From Bog-473 sp963711065 (GTDB lineage: Bacteria; Actinomycetota; Acidimicrobiia; Acidimicrobiales; RAAP-2), in the NCBI GenBank assembly GCA_963711065.1, contig CAVQCO010000009.1, forward strand, positions 62,001-126,000: DNA of 64,000 nucleotides, given 5' to 3'. The translations under genes and the position numbers were made by a program. Below are positions 35,353 to 45,904 of this stretch, piece by piece. The notes under the pieces are model-generated. The model saw only the letters and a program-made list of their open reading frames with translations, was not told the origin of the DNA and did no database searches. The first letter of the stretch is position 1; each line of letters opens with the position of its first letter.

Positions 35353-35501
35353 ATTCCCCCGATTCTTCGGCCGTTCTTACTGTTCCGCCGCATTCCTCAT
35401 ACCGCCCTTACAGGTTCCTCACATCTGAGTCCCAGTGTTGTCGGTGCCGTCGAGCGGCGGCAGGTGCGCAACGGAGCGCACGGAGGTCCAAGGAGGACAC
35501 G

Positions 35502-35852
35502 ATGTTTCGCAAGCTCATCGCAGGAACGGCGGTCGCCGGGGTCGTCACCCTCGGCATGACCGGCATCGCCGGCGCCGCGACCACCAACACGGCCACCGGC
35601 ACCCCGTCGGCAGCCGTGTGCACCAAGGCCGCCAAGGTCGAGGCCCGCATTCAGCAGTGGGAGTCCAAGGTGAACGCACGCCTGCCCAAGGTCGAGGCCC
35701 GCGAGGCCCAGGCCAAGGCCGCCGGCCACACCAAGCTCGCCGACTTCCTGGCCAACCGCATCACGAAGGTGCAGGCCCGTGAGACGAAGGTGAACGCACG
35801 GCTGGCCAAGATCGAGGCCAAGTGCGGCACGACCGGCTCGACCGTCGGCTAG
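35502..35852 (+). CDS. Small secreted helical protein with KVNARL repeats, 116 aa
   Basis: A signal peptide (MFRKLIAGTAVAGVV, likely cleaved after GIAGAA) precedes a highly charged, coiled-coil-like mature chain with the partly repeated unit KVNARLPKVEAR / KVNARLAKIEAK. Two cysteines, one near the start of the mature region and one near its end, could form a disulfide. A strong ribosome site (AAGGAGG) precedes the ATG. I do not recognise the family. Its TAG overlaps the stop of the opposite polyprenyl synthase gene by two bases. Confidence 0.7.
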   Translation: MFRKLIAGTAVAGVVTLGMTGIAGAATTNTATGTPSAAVCTKAAKVEARIQQWESKVNARLPKVEAREAQAKAAGHTKLADFLANRITKVQARETKVNARLAKIEAKCGTTGSTVG

Positions 35853-36823
35853 TCCGGAAGGTCGCTGAGGAGCTCGGCCACCAGCCGGGAGAGCCCCGCC
35901 CGCAGATCGGGTCGGGTGATCCCGGCGGTGGCCTCCTTCGCGTCCGCGACGTACTCGCGGGCGGCACCGACCGACTCCGCGATGCCGCGGGAGGCCATGA
36001 CGATGGCGCGGGCCTTGTCGCGCTCGGGCTGGGCGAGGGGCTGCCCGAGGAGCGCGCGCAGGTCCGGGCCGGCGTCGGGGTCGTCCAGCGCGATCAGCGC
36101 CGGCAACGTGTAGATGCCCTCGGCCAGGTCCTGCCCCGCCGGCTTCTGGAGCTGCCCGTCGGTGGCGATGACGTCGAGGATGTCGTCGCGGATCTGGAAC
36201 ACCATGCCGAAGCAGCGCCCGAACTCGGTGCACGCGTCGACCTCGGGCGCGGGCAGGCCGCCGGTCAGCGCGCCGATGCGGCAGGACGTCGCGGTGAGCG
36301 CCGCCGTCTTGCCGCTGATGGACGCGGTGTAGTCGTCGCGACTGCGGCCGATCTGGAAGGCCGAGCGGACCTCGGTCACCTGGCCCTGGCAGAGACGGCC
36401 GAGCGTGTCGGCGAGCAGCGCCGCGATCTCGGTCCCCAGGCTCGCCGCGATCGCCGCGCTGCGGGCGAGCAGGAAGTCGCCGGCCACGATGGCCACGAGG
36501 TTGCCGAAGCGGCTGTTGACGCTCTCGACGTTGCGTCGGATGGTCGCCTCGTCGATGACGTCGTCGTGGTAGAGCGAGGCGAGGTGGACGAGCTCCACCG
36601 CCACGGCGCCCATCAGGTCGTCGTCGGAGGCGTCGCGCTCGCCCGCCGTCGCCGTGGCCAGGGCCAACAGGGGTCGCAGGCGTTTCCCACCGGCCGCGAT
36701 CAGATGGGTGGTGACCTCGTCGAGGAAGCCGTCCCCCGTCACCACCGAGGCGGTGAGCAGGGGCTCCAGTCGCCGCAGTCCCTCTTGCAGGTGGGGCAGG
36801 CCGAGGGCCTCGGTCGGGTTCAC
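35849..36823 (-). CDS. Polyprenyl diphosphate synthase (isoprenyl synthase)
   Basis: About 324 aa. The two Asp-rich metal motifs are LYHDDVIDEA and FQIRDDILDV; GGKRLRPLLALA and a GKTAALTATSCRIGA segment support a long-chain trans-prenyltransferase, probably making the menaquinone side chain or undecaprenyl-like precursors. I prefer GTG 36823 (VNPTEALGLPH); a TTG at 36862 would add 13 residues. It is divergent from clpC, and the 184-base gap carries the clpC promoter and leader. Confidence 0.88.
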   Translation of the reverse strand: MNPTEALGLPHLQEGLRRLEPLLTASVVTGDGFLDEVTTHLIAAGGKRLRPLLALATATAGERDASDDDLMGAVAVELVHLASLYHDDVIDEATIRRNVESVNSRFGNLVAIVAGDFLLARSAAIAASLGTEIAALLADTLGRLCQGQVTEVRSAFQIGRSRDDYTASISGKTAALTATSCRIGALTGGLPAPEVDACTEFGRCFGMVFQIRDDILDVIATDGQLQKPAGQDLAEGIYTLPALIALDDPDAGPDLRALLGQPLAQPERDKARAIVMASRGIAESVGAAREYVADAKEATAGITRPDLRAGLSRLVAELLSDLPD

Positions 36824-36962
36824 TCCCCCAAACGTTAGGGCACGGTTGCCGAATCTCGACAACCCGGCCCGGGAGCAGGGGCGCAGGAAATCCTGGCCGA
36901 CGGGGTTTTCCTCCTCGTCGGCGGGCCCGCAGGGTTGCGGCGTGTTCCACTAAGGCCACAGG

Positions 36963-36968
36963 TACACT
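36963..36968 (+). promoter_or_regulatory. Likely clpC -10 box
   Basis: TACACT lies 38 bases before the clpC start; the leader then carries an AGGAGAGG ribosome site. No convincing -35 is present and no CtsR or HAIR repeat is obvious. Confidence 0.35.
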
Positions 36969-37006
36969 GGGCCGAGAAGATTAGGAATAAAGGAGAGGCG
37001 GTCAGG

Positions 37007-39517
<2,511 letters not shown>

Positions 39518-40042
39518 TCACTCCCAGCAGTAGGAGAACACTCCCCGCAGGTCGGGGTCGTGGCCCGGGAGGCGCCGCGCCTGGAAGTGGGGGTTGCCCG
39601 TCCCGACGGGCGCGTAGCTGAGGCCCAGCGGCCCGGCGGGCTCGAAGCCGAAGCGCCCGTAGTACGCGGGCTCGCCGAGGAGGACGAGGAGCGGGCACGC
39701 CCGCGCCCGGGCCAGCCGGATCAGCTCGCGCACGAGCGCCGAGCCGGCGCCCCGTCCCTGGTGCGCCGGCGCCACGCAGACCGGCGCGACGCCGGCCACC
39801 TCCGACGGCTGCCCGTCCAGGCGGCCCGGCGCAGCGAGGACGTGCCCGACGACCGCGCCGCGGCCGTCCACCGCCACCAGCTCGAGCCGCTCGGACGGCG
39901 CGCCGGCGTCCCACGTGCCGCGGACGATGGCCACCTCCTCGCTGCCGTCGCGCCCGGGGCTGCTGAAGGCGTCGAAGACGACCGCGAGCACCGCGTCTTC
40001 GTCGCCCGCCGCGGCCGGCCTGATCGTCACCGTCTCGGTCAC
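39518..40042 (-). CDS. GNAT-family N-acetyltransferase
   Basis: A 174-aa protein. Motif A reads CVAPAHQGRGAGSALVRELI, for acetyl-CoA binding, and a YYGRFGFEPAGPLGL segment with HFQARRLPG is typical of the YhbS-like subfamily that acts on small molecules. Start GTG 40042 overlaps the stop of the upstream nuclease remnant (GTGA), so it was once translated together with it. Tail-to-tail and abutting clpC, with no bases between stops. Substrate unknown. Confidence 0.85.
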   Translation of the reverse strand: MTETVTIRPAAAGDEDAVLAVVFDAFSSPGRDGSEEVAIVRGTWDAGAPSERLELVAVDGRGAVVGHVLAAPGRLDGQPSEVAGVAPVCVAPAHQGRGAGSALVRELIRLARARACPLLVLLGEPAYYGRFGFEPAGPLGLSYAPVGTGNPHFQARRLPGHDPDLRGVFSYCWE

Positions 40043-40293
40043 GGCAGCCGCACGGCGGCCGAGACGAGATGGTGGTCCGACAGGCCCGTGGCGTCGAGCC
40101 CACGTACGAGGATCCAGTCCATCTGCAGCGACGCATGCGCCAGACCCAGCTCCGCGAACTCCACGGCGAAGGCATACCCGAACCCCAGGTCAGAGGCGAT
40201 CTCGGCGGCCACGCGCACCCAACCGGCGAACGGGCGCGCGCCAGCGCTGGGCATGCGCCTTGCTGTTTCGCGTAGGCAGGTGACCTGGGTCAT
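40039..40293 (-). pseudogene. Remnant of an endonuclease/exonuclease/phosphatase-family gene
   Basis: The frame contains what looks like a piece of the N-terminal third (VAAEIASDLGFGYAFAVEFAEL) joined directly to the C-terminal end (MDWILVRGLDATGLSDHHLV, including the conserved SDHH) of an EEP-superfamily nuclease/phosphatase. About 150 residues expected between them are missing and the start of the gene is gone, consistent with an internal deletion and 5' loss. The DUF222/HNH gene lies immediately upstream and may mark the rearrangement. Recognition rests on short segments. Confidence 0.5.
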
Positions 40294-40360
40294 CAACTGC
40301 CGGTGCGACCAGTTCGCTCGCTCGGATTTGCTGGTGCGCGCACGCACCGAGCATCTCATC

Positions 40361-41608
40361 TCATTTGCGACGGGCTCTCGCTGCGGCCACCTTGCGGGCC
40401 CGGGCAATGGCACCAGCACTCGGGACCCGAGCTGGTGGCGTCCACGTCCACTCTCCCGGACCGCCCCCGAGCCGCCAGCCGCCGTGGGTCTTCATGGCGT
40501 GATGCGGGCCGCAGAGACGGGCCAGATTGTCGATGCCCGTGGCCCCGCCCTTTGCGTAGTCGATCGTGCAGTGGTCGGCCTCGAGGCCGAGCCGCTTTCC
40601 GCAACCGGGTACGACGCACGTGCGGTCGCGTGCAGCGAGCGCAGTGGCCGTCTTCTGTGCCAGGTCGCGGCTGGCTTTGGTGACAGCGCGTACGTCCGTG
40701 CCCTCGGTCAGAACGAACTCCATGGAGCCCTCCCCGAGAAGCTCTTGCACCGCTTCGACGGGGACCGGCCCGATGCCTGCGATCTCACAGATCTCACCGG
40801 TCGTATTGGTCCCCCGCCGCAGCGCCTCGGCCGAGACGTGCACCAGGATCCGGGGGCGCGCCGCGCCGGCGCCGCCCTGCGAGAGAATGTCCAGTAGAGC
40901 ATCGACGCGGTGGGCCTCGTAGGTGGCGGTGCAGTCGGCGCCCGCCGCCTTGAACCGAGCCTTCGTCGCCGCTTCGAGACCTGGGGCAACGCGGGCCCAC
41001 TCGGCCTCGTCACAGAGGAACTCGCCACGGACGCCGCCACCCGAAGCCTGGTGCCAACGCAGATGCCTCGCGGCGCGGATCCGCGCCCGGCGTTGGCGCT
41101 CCGATTCCCTGGAACGGGCGCATGCCTTGAGGCGCTCGGCTTCCTCGGCCAGCTCCTGGTGGCTCGCATGTCCGTCCACGAGTCCCAGCAAGGCGGGTGC
41201 CGCGTCCGGAGCAGAGCTGGCCGCCGAGGTGACCAGGCTCAACTGGGGCGAAGAGAGAGCTCCTTCGTGGAGGGCCTCGGACACCTCCGGCAACTCTTGC
41301 GCCCGCTCCGCCGCGATCAGCCGCGCCTTCGCCGCGGACGCAGATATGCCCGAGACCGCACCCAGCCAGTCGGGCGCGGAGGCGAAGCCCTCTTTGGCAA
41401 ACGCCCCGGTCTCGATGACCCGCGGGCTGAACAATGCGATGCCGGAGGCGCAGATCCTCTCCGCCTCGGCCAACAGCGCCACGATCTCGCGGGCTTCCTC
41501 GCCGGAGATCGAGCGAGGACGGGCGCTGCGGACGAACCCGGTGAGGGTGGCCAGGGCGACCCGGATCTCGGTTCGACGACTCGACCCGACATCGGCGACG
41601 GGGGACAT
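40361..41608 (-). CDS. DUF222 / HNH endonuclease domain protein
   Basis: About 415 aa. The N-terminal ~300 residues match DUF222 of the actinobacterial 13E12-type family; the C-terminal HNH nuclease reads CVVPGCGKRLGLEADHC, then YAKGGATGIDNLARLCGPHH, with Cys pairs for zinc and a DH catalytic pair. Such genes occur in many copies in actinobacterial genomes and behave like mobile or selfish elements; the host role is unclear. ATG 41608 is six bases after a TATGTT -10 box on this strand (leaderless). It is divergent from radA. Confidence 0.85.
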   Translation of the reverse strand: MSPVADVGSSRRTEIRVALATLTGFVRSARPRSISGEEAREIVALLAEAERICASGIALFSPRVIETGAFAKEGFASAPDWLGAVSGISASAAKARLIAAERAQELPEVSEALHEGALSSPQLSLVTSAASSAPDAAPALLGLVDGHASHQELAEEAERLKACARSRESERQRRARIRAARHLRWHQASGGGVRGEFLCDEAEWARVAPGLEAATKARFKAAGADCTATYEAHRVDALLDILSQGGAGAARPRILVHVSAEALRRGTNTTGEICEIAGIGPVPVEAVQELLGEGSMEFVLTEGTDVRAVTKASRDLAQKTATALAARDRTCVVPGCGKRLGLEADHCTIDYAKGGATGIDNLARLCGPHHAMKTHGGWRLGGGPGEWTWTPPARVPSAGAIARARKVAAARARRK

Positions 41609-41614
41609 GCATCG

Positions 41615-41651
41615 AACATAGGAAGGGGTTGTGACAACCGGTCGGTACCGT
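41615..41651. promoter_or_regulatory. Divergent promoter region of radA and the HNH gene with a palindrome
   Basis: TATGTT (41620-41615, minus strand) and TACCGT (41646-41651, plus strand) are -10 boxes, each six bases from its gene's ATG. Between them, GGTTGT-G-ACAACC (41627-41639) is a perfect inverted repeat, perhaps an operator for a shared regulator. Confidence 0.45.
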
Positions 41652-41657
41652 CGTGCC

Positions 41658-43115
41658 ATGGCGACCGCATACCGTGAGCGTGCCCGTCCCGGCGTCTCCT
41701 ACGTCTGCACCGCGTGCGGGACCATGTCGCTGCGTTGGGTCGGGCGCTGCGGCGGCTGCGGGGAGTGGAACACGCTCGGTCCGGCGCCCGTGCGCGCACA
41801 CCGCCCGGGCAGCCCGCCGGGCGGCGGCGCTCCGGCGGTGCCGTTGCGCGACGTCTCGAGGGACGCGGCCCGGCCCTTGCCGACGGGCGTCGGCGAGCTG
41901 GACCGGGTGCTCGGCGGCGGCGTGGTCGGCGGCTCGGTGACGCTGGTCTTCGGGCCACCGGGGATCGGCAAGTCAACCCTCTTGTTCCAGGTGCTGTCGT
42001 CGGTCGCCGCCGCCGGCGCCGACGTGCTGCTGGCCTCGGCCGAGGAGTCGCTCAGCCAGGTGAGCGGGCGGGCGTGGCGGATCGGCCCGGTGCCGCTCCA
42101 CCTCCTCGCGCTCGAGGGTCCCGACGTCGGGGCGATCGAGGCGGCCGTCGAGCGCCACCGCCCCGCCATCGCGGTGGTGGACTCGCTGCAGTCGGTGGCG
42201 GACCCCGAGCTGGCCCAGCCCGCCGGCAGCCTGGCCCAGGTGCGCGCCTGCGTCGAGCGGCTCACGCGGCTCGCGAAGGCGAGCGGCGTCCCGCTCCTGC
42301 TGGTGGGCCACGTGACCAAGGACGGCGACCTGGCCGGCCCCCGTGCCGTCGAGCACCTCGTCGACACGGTGTTGTCGTTCGACGGCGACCGACACCATGC
42401 GCTGCGGGTGCTGACCTCGGTCAAGCACCGCTTCGGCCCGACGGGCGAGGTGGGCATCTTCGAGATGCGCGACGACGGGCTGCGCGCGGTGCCCGACCCG
42501 GGACCCCTGATGCTGGGGGACCGCATGGCCGGCGTCCCGGGCAGCGTGGTGGTGCCCGTCCTGCAGGGCCGCCGCCCGCTGCTGGTCGAGGTGCAGGCCC
42601 TGCTCGGCCCGGGCTCCGGCGCCGCCGCGGCACGCCCGCACACGCTCGGCATCGACGCCGCCCGGGCGAACCTCCTCCTCGCCGTGCTCGCCTGTCGCAC
42701 CGGGGTCGACGTGCCGCTGCCGGCGGAGTTCTTCGTCGCCGCCGTCGGCGGCATCACCGTCGCCGAGCCGGCGGCCGACCTGGCGGTCGCGCTCGCACTG
42801 GCGTCGGTCGTCGGCCGGTGGCCCGTGCCCTCCGAATGGGTCGCGTTCGGCGAGCTGGGCCTGGCCGGTGAGGTGCGCACGGTGCCCGGGGCGGACCGCC
42901 GGCTCGCCGAGGCGCACCGTGCGGGGTTCACCCGAGCGCTGGTGCCCGCCTCGAGCCTGGGCGATGCCACCGCGGCCGCGCTCCCCGGGCTGACGGTGCA
43001 CGGCGTGCGCACGCTGGCCGAGGCGCTGGTCGTCGTCACGTCGGAGGTCGGGTCGCAGACCGGGCCGGGTACGATGCCCGGGTGGTCGACGGTGCCGGCG
43101 GTAGCCAGCCGCTGA
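41658..43115 (+). CDS. radA: DNA repair protein RadA
   Basis: A 485-aa RecA-like branch-migration protein. An N-terminal zinc finger (C17xxC20, C31xxC34) precedes Walker A GPPGIGKST; the family motif appears as KHRFG instead of KNRFG (VKHRFGPTGEVG); the C-terminus is the Lon-protease-like domain (GRWPVPSEWVAFGELGLAG). The Asn-to-His change in the diagnostic motif is unusual. It overlaps disA by 34 bases; radA-disA pairing is a known arrangement, and RadA binds and restrains DisA in Bacillus and mycobacteria. Confidence 0.93.
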   Translation: MATAYRERARPGVSYVCTACGTMSLRWVGRCGGCGEWNTLGPAPVRAHRPGSPPGGGAPAVPLRDVSRDAARPLPTGVGELDRVLGGGVVGGSVTLVFGPPGIGKSTLLFQVLSSVAAAGADVLLASAEESLSQVSGRAWRIGPVPLHLLALEGPDVGAIEAAVERHRPAIAVVDSLQSVADPELAQPAGSLAQVRACVERLTRLAKASGVPLLLVGHVTKDGDLAGPRAVEHLVDTVLSFDGDRHHALRVLTSVKHRFGPTGEVGIFEMRDDGLRAVPDPGPLMLGDRMAGVPGSVVVPVLQGRRPLLVEVQALLGPGSGAAAARPHTLGIDAARANLLLAVLACRTGVDVPLPAEFFVAAVGGITVAEPAADLAVALALASVVGRWPVPSEWVAFGELGLAGEVRTVPGADRRLAEAHRAGFTRALVPASSLGDATAAALPGLTVHGVRTLAEALVVVTSEVGSQTGPGTMPGWSTVPAVASR

Positions 43116-44143
43116 ACGACGCGCTGGCGATGATCGCGCCGGGATCGACCCTGCGTGAGGGGCTCGACCGAATTCTGCAGGCCAAGCACGGGGCGTTGAT
43201 CATCGTGGGTGACGACCCCGCCGTCCTGTCGGTGTGCACCGGCGGGTTCCTCCTGGACGCGGAGTACACGCCGCAGCGTCTCTCCGAGCTGGCCAAGATG
43301 GACGGTGCCATCATCCTGGCGGCCGACGCCTCCCGCATCGCGCGCGCCAACGTGCACCTGATGCCCAAGGCCACCATCCCGACGTCGGAGACCGGGACGC
43401 GCCACCGCACGGCCGAGCGGGTCGCCCGGTCCATCGACGTGCCGGTGATCGCCGTCTCCGAGGCGATGGCGACCATCGCCGTCTACCGCAACGACCGCAA
43501 GCACACCACGCAGTCGTCGGGCTGGCTGATCGACCGTTCGAGCCAGGCCCTGTCCACGCTGCAGCGGTTCCGCGCCCGCCTCGACGACGCGCTGGCCACG
43601 TTGACCCGCCTCGAGATGGAGGACACGGTATCGGTCCGCGACGTGGTCTCGGTGCTCCAGCCGGGCGAGATGGTGCGCCGCATCGCCGAGGAGATCGAGG
43701 GCCACCTCGTCGAGCTGGGCTCCGACGGGCGGCTGATCCACCTCCAGACCGAGGAGCTCAGCGCCGGCATCGACGAGAGCCTGACCCTGGTCCTGCGCGA
43801 CTACACGGACGAGACGGGCATGACGCGACTGCGCTCGCTCTCGCCCGACGCGTTGATGGACCTGCCCAAGGTCGTGGCCGCGCTCGACCTCCCGGCGTCC
43901 GACGACCAGCTCCACTCGGCCCTGGCACCGCACGGGTACCGCCTGCTGCACCGGCTGCCCCAGCCCCTCTCCGACACGCTGATCGAGCGCTTGGTCCAGC
44001 GGTTCGGCTCGCTGCCCGAGATCCTCTCGGCCTCCGCCGCCGAGCTCGAGTCGGTCGACGGCATCGGGGCCGCCACGGCCCGCCACATCCGTGACGGGCT
44101 GGCGCGCCTGGTGGAGGCGAGCATCTTCGAGCGCTACGAGTGA
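43082..44143 (+). CDS. disA: DNA integrity scanning diadenylate cyclase DisA
   Basis: A 353-aa protein making c-di-AMP from two ATP and halting at branched DNA. The DAC domain holds MDGAIILAAD and GTRHRTAERVARS; a central helical spine follows, and a helix-hairpin-helix DNA-binding end (LPEILSASAAELESVDGIGA). It starts at GTG 43082, six bases after TACGAT (43070-43075), so it may also be transcribed without a leader from within radA. Confidence 0.95.
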   Translation: MVDGAGGSQPLNDALAMIAPGSTLREGLDRILQAKHGALIIVGDDPAVLSVCTGGFLLDAEYTPQRLSELAKMDGAIILAADASRIARANVHLMPKATIPTSETGTRHRTAERVARSIDVPVIAVSEAMATIAVYRNDRKHTTQSSGWLIDRSSQALSTLQRFRARLDDALATLTRLEMEDTVSVRDVVSVLQPGEMVRRIAEEIEGHLVELGSDGRLIHLQTEELSAGIDESLTLVLRDYTDETGMTRLRSLSPDALMDLPKVVAALDLPASDDQLHSALAPHGYRLLHRLPQPLSDTLIERLVQRFGSLPEILSASAAELESVDGIGAATARHIRDGLARLVEASIFERYE

Positions 44144-44156
44144 CGGAGCGGTCTGG

Positions 44157-44162
44157 TAAAAT
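44157..44162 (+). promoter_or_regulatory. Likely carD -10 box
   Basis: TAAAAT in an otherwise GC-rich gap between disA and carD, with a leader of about 110 bases ending in AAGGAG. No clear -35. Confidence 0.35.
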
Positions 44163-44276
44163 GGTTGGCCATCGTCGAGCGGTTCGGGCCCGTTTCGACA
44201 ACCTCTCAACAGCAGTGACCGCACGTCCGTGCGCCCGTGTGGGCGGACGCGGTCCATCCAAGGAGTCGTGAGTCCT

Positions 44277-44756
44277 GTGCCCTTCAAGGTCGGAGACAAG
44301 GTCGTCTACCCCCATCACGGGGCGGCAGTCATAGAGAAGCGTGAGACCAAGGTCGCCTTCGGCGAGAAGAAGGAGTACCTGGTGCTGCGGCTCGCCTACG
44401 GCGACCTGATCCTCAACGTCCCCGCCGACAACACCGACGGGGTCGGGCTGCGCGAGGTGATCAACGACGAAGAGGTCGAGGAGGTCTTCGCCGTGCTGCG
44501 CAAGAAGGAAGCGCGCATGCCGACGAACTGGTCCCGGCGTTACAAGAACCACTCGGAGAAGCTGCGCTCGGGCGATATCTACCAGGTCGCCGAGGTGGTG
44601 CGAAACCTCTCCATCCGCGACAAGGACAAGGGGCTGTCGGCCGGCGAGAAGCGCATGCTGCAGCGGGCGCGCCAGATCCTGGTGTCCGAGCTCACCTTCG
44701 CCCTCAACGTGGACGAGGAGACGGCCGAAGAGCGTCTGAACGACGCGCTGACCTGA
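44277..44756 (+). CDS. carD: RNA polymerase-binding transcription regulator CarD
   Basis: About 159 aa. The N-terminal RNAP-interaction domain reads FKVGDKVVYPHHGAAVIE and the C-terminal helical domain PTNWSRRYKNHSEKLRSGD, with AGEKRMLQRARQILVSEL, very close to mycobacterial CarD. It stabilises open promoter complexes, especially for rRNA. GTG 44277 is preferred because AAGGAG lies 11 bases upstream; an in-frame GTG at 44268 would add three residues but leaves too little space. It begins the carD-ispD-ispF-rlmB order. Confidence 0.94.
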   Translation: MPFKVGDKVVYPHHGAAVIEKRETKVAFGEKKEYLVLRLAYGDLILNVPADNTDGVGLREVINDEEVEEVFAVLRKKEARMPTNWSRRYKNHSEKLRSGDIYQVAEVVRNLSIRDKDKGLSAGEKRMLQRARQILVSELTFALNVDEETAEERLNDALT

Positions 44757-44776
44757 TCGCCCGGCCCGGTCGCACC

Positions 44777-45431
44777 GTGGCGTTGGTGTGGTCGATCGTC
44801 GTGGCCGGCGGCGCGGGGCAGCGCTTCGGCGATCGCAAGCAATTCGCCTCGCTCGGCGGGCGCCCCGTGCTCGAATGGGCCGTCGAGGCCTGCAGGCCCT
44901 GCAGCGCCGGCATCGTCCTCGTCCTCCCGGCCGACATGGACGTCGAGGACCGCCACGGCGCGGATGCCGTGGTGGCCGGCGGTGCGACCCGGTCCGACTC
45001 GGTGCGCTGCGGCCTGGCCGCCGTGCCCGCCGACGCCGAGGTGATCGTGGTGCACGATGCGGCGCGGCCGCTGGCGTCGCCCCGTCTCTTCGACGCCGTG
45101 CTCGCCGCGCTGCGCGACGAGGGCGTGGACGGAGTCGTGCCCGGCGTCCCCCCGAGTGACACGATCAAGGTCGTGGACGGCGCCGGCAACGTCACCAGCA
45201 CGCTGGACCGCATCCACGCTGGCGGCCGTGCAGACGCCTCAGGCGTTCCGGGCGGATGCCCTGCGCCGGGCGCACCGGCGGTCCGGGGCCGGTGCGACCG
45301 ACGACGCCACGCTGGTCGAGGCGCTCGGCGGATGCGTGCGGGTCGTGCCCGGCCAGCCGGGCAACCTGAAGATCACGTCCCCCGACGACCTCCGCGCCGC
45401 GGAGCGCCTCGTGGACGCGGGCGAGGGGTGA
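44777..45431 (+). CDS. ispD: 2-C-methyl-D-erythritol 4-phosphate cytidylyltransferase IspD (one frame break)
   Basis: An MEP-pathway enzyme adding CTP to MEP. GTG 44777; VVAGGAGQRFGDRKQFASLGG is the CTP-binding start, VIVVHDAARPLASP and VPPSDTIKVVD follow. One extra base in 45215-45218 breaks the frame; in the shifted frame LAAVQTPQAFRADALRRAH and the terminal GNLKITSPDDLRAAE match the family, giving ~217 aa. Without correction the frame runs on into ispF and mimics an IspDF fusion. ispF overlaps its end by four bases. Confidence 0.88.
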
Positions 45432-45904
45432 GCGTGCGCATCGGCCAGGGGATCGACGTCCACCGCTTCTCCGACGATCCCCACCGCCCCCTCGTGCTGG
45501 GCGGCATTGAGATCGAGGGCGGGCGCGGCCTCGGCGGCCACAGCGACGCCGACGCCGTCTGCCACGCGCTGGCCGACGCCGTGCTCGGCGCCGTCGGCCT
45601 CGGCGACCTCGGCCACCACTTCCCCGACACCGACCCGGTCTGGGAGGGGGCGGACAGCGTGGCGCTCCTCACCGAGGTGGTCCGCATGGCGGCGGCGCAG
45701 GGGTACGCCTGCGCGAACGCGGACTGCACGATCGTCGCCGACGCGCCCCGCCTGGCCCCGCACACCACCGCCATGGTGGAGCGCCTGAGCGCGGTGCTCG
45801 GCGCGCCCGTGTCGGTCAAGGCGACGCGTGCCGAGGGCCTGGGCGCGCTGGGCCGGGCCGAGGGGATCGCCTGCCTCGCCGTGGTGCTGATGGAAACCCG
45901 GTGA
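45428..45904 (+). CDS. ispF: 2-C-methyl-D-erythritol 2,4-cyclodiphosphate synthase IspF
   Basis: A 158-aa trimeric zinc enzyme of the MEP pathway. VRIGQGIDVHRF supplies the DxH zinc ligands, then LGGIEIEGGRGLGGHSDADA, HHFPDTDP and KATRAEGLGALGRAEGIAC. GTG 45428 overlaps ispD's stop. In many actinobacteria cysS follows ispF; here rlmB follows at once, overlapping by four bases. Confidence 0.94.
   Translation: MSVRIGQGIDVHRFSDDPHRPLVLGGIEIEGGRGLGGHSDADAVCHALADAVLGAVGLGDLGHHFPDTDPVWEGADSVALLTEVVRMAAAQGYACANADCTIVADAPRLAPHTTAMVERLSAVLGAPVSVKATRAEGLGALGRAEGIACLAVVLMETR

Noticed and set aside
40361..41608. Group I or II intron homing endonuclease
   Set aside because: The protein has the DUF222 domain of a dispersed actinobacterial family and no intron structure surrounds it.
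41699..44299. An 866-residue frame antisense to radA and disA
   Set aside because: A shadow of two well-supported genes; no start context or motif.
44777..45904. A bifunctional IspDF fusion
   Set aside because: The IspD C-terminus is found in the +1 frame and ends at 45431 overlapping a normal ispF start, so the apparent fusion comes from one extra base.
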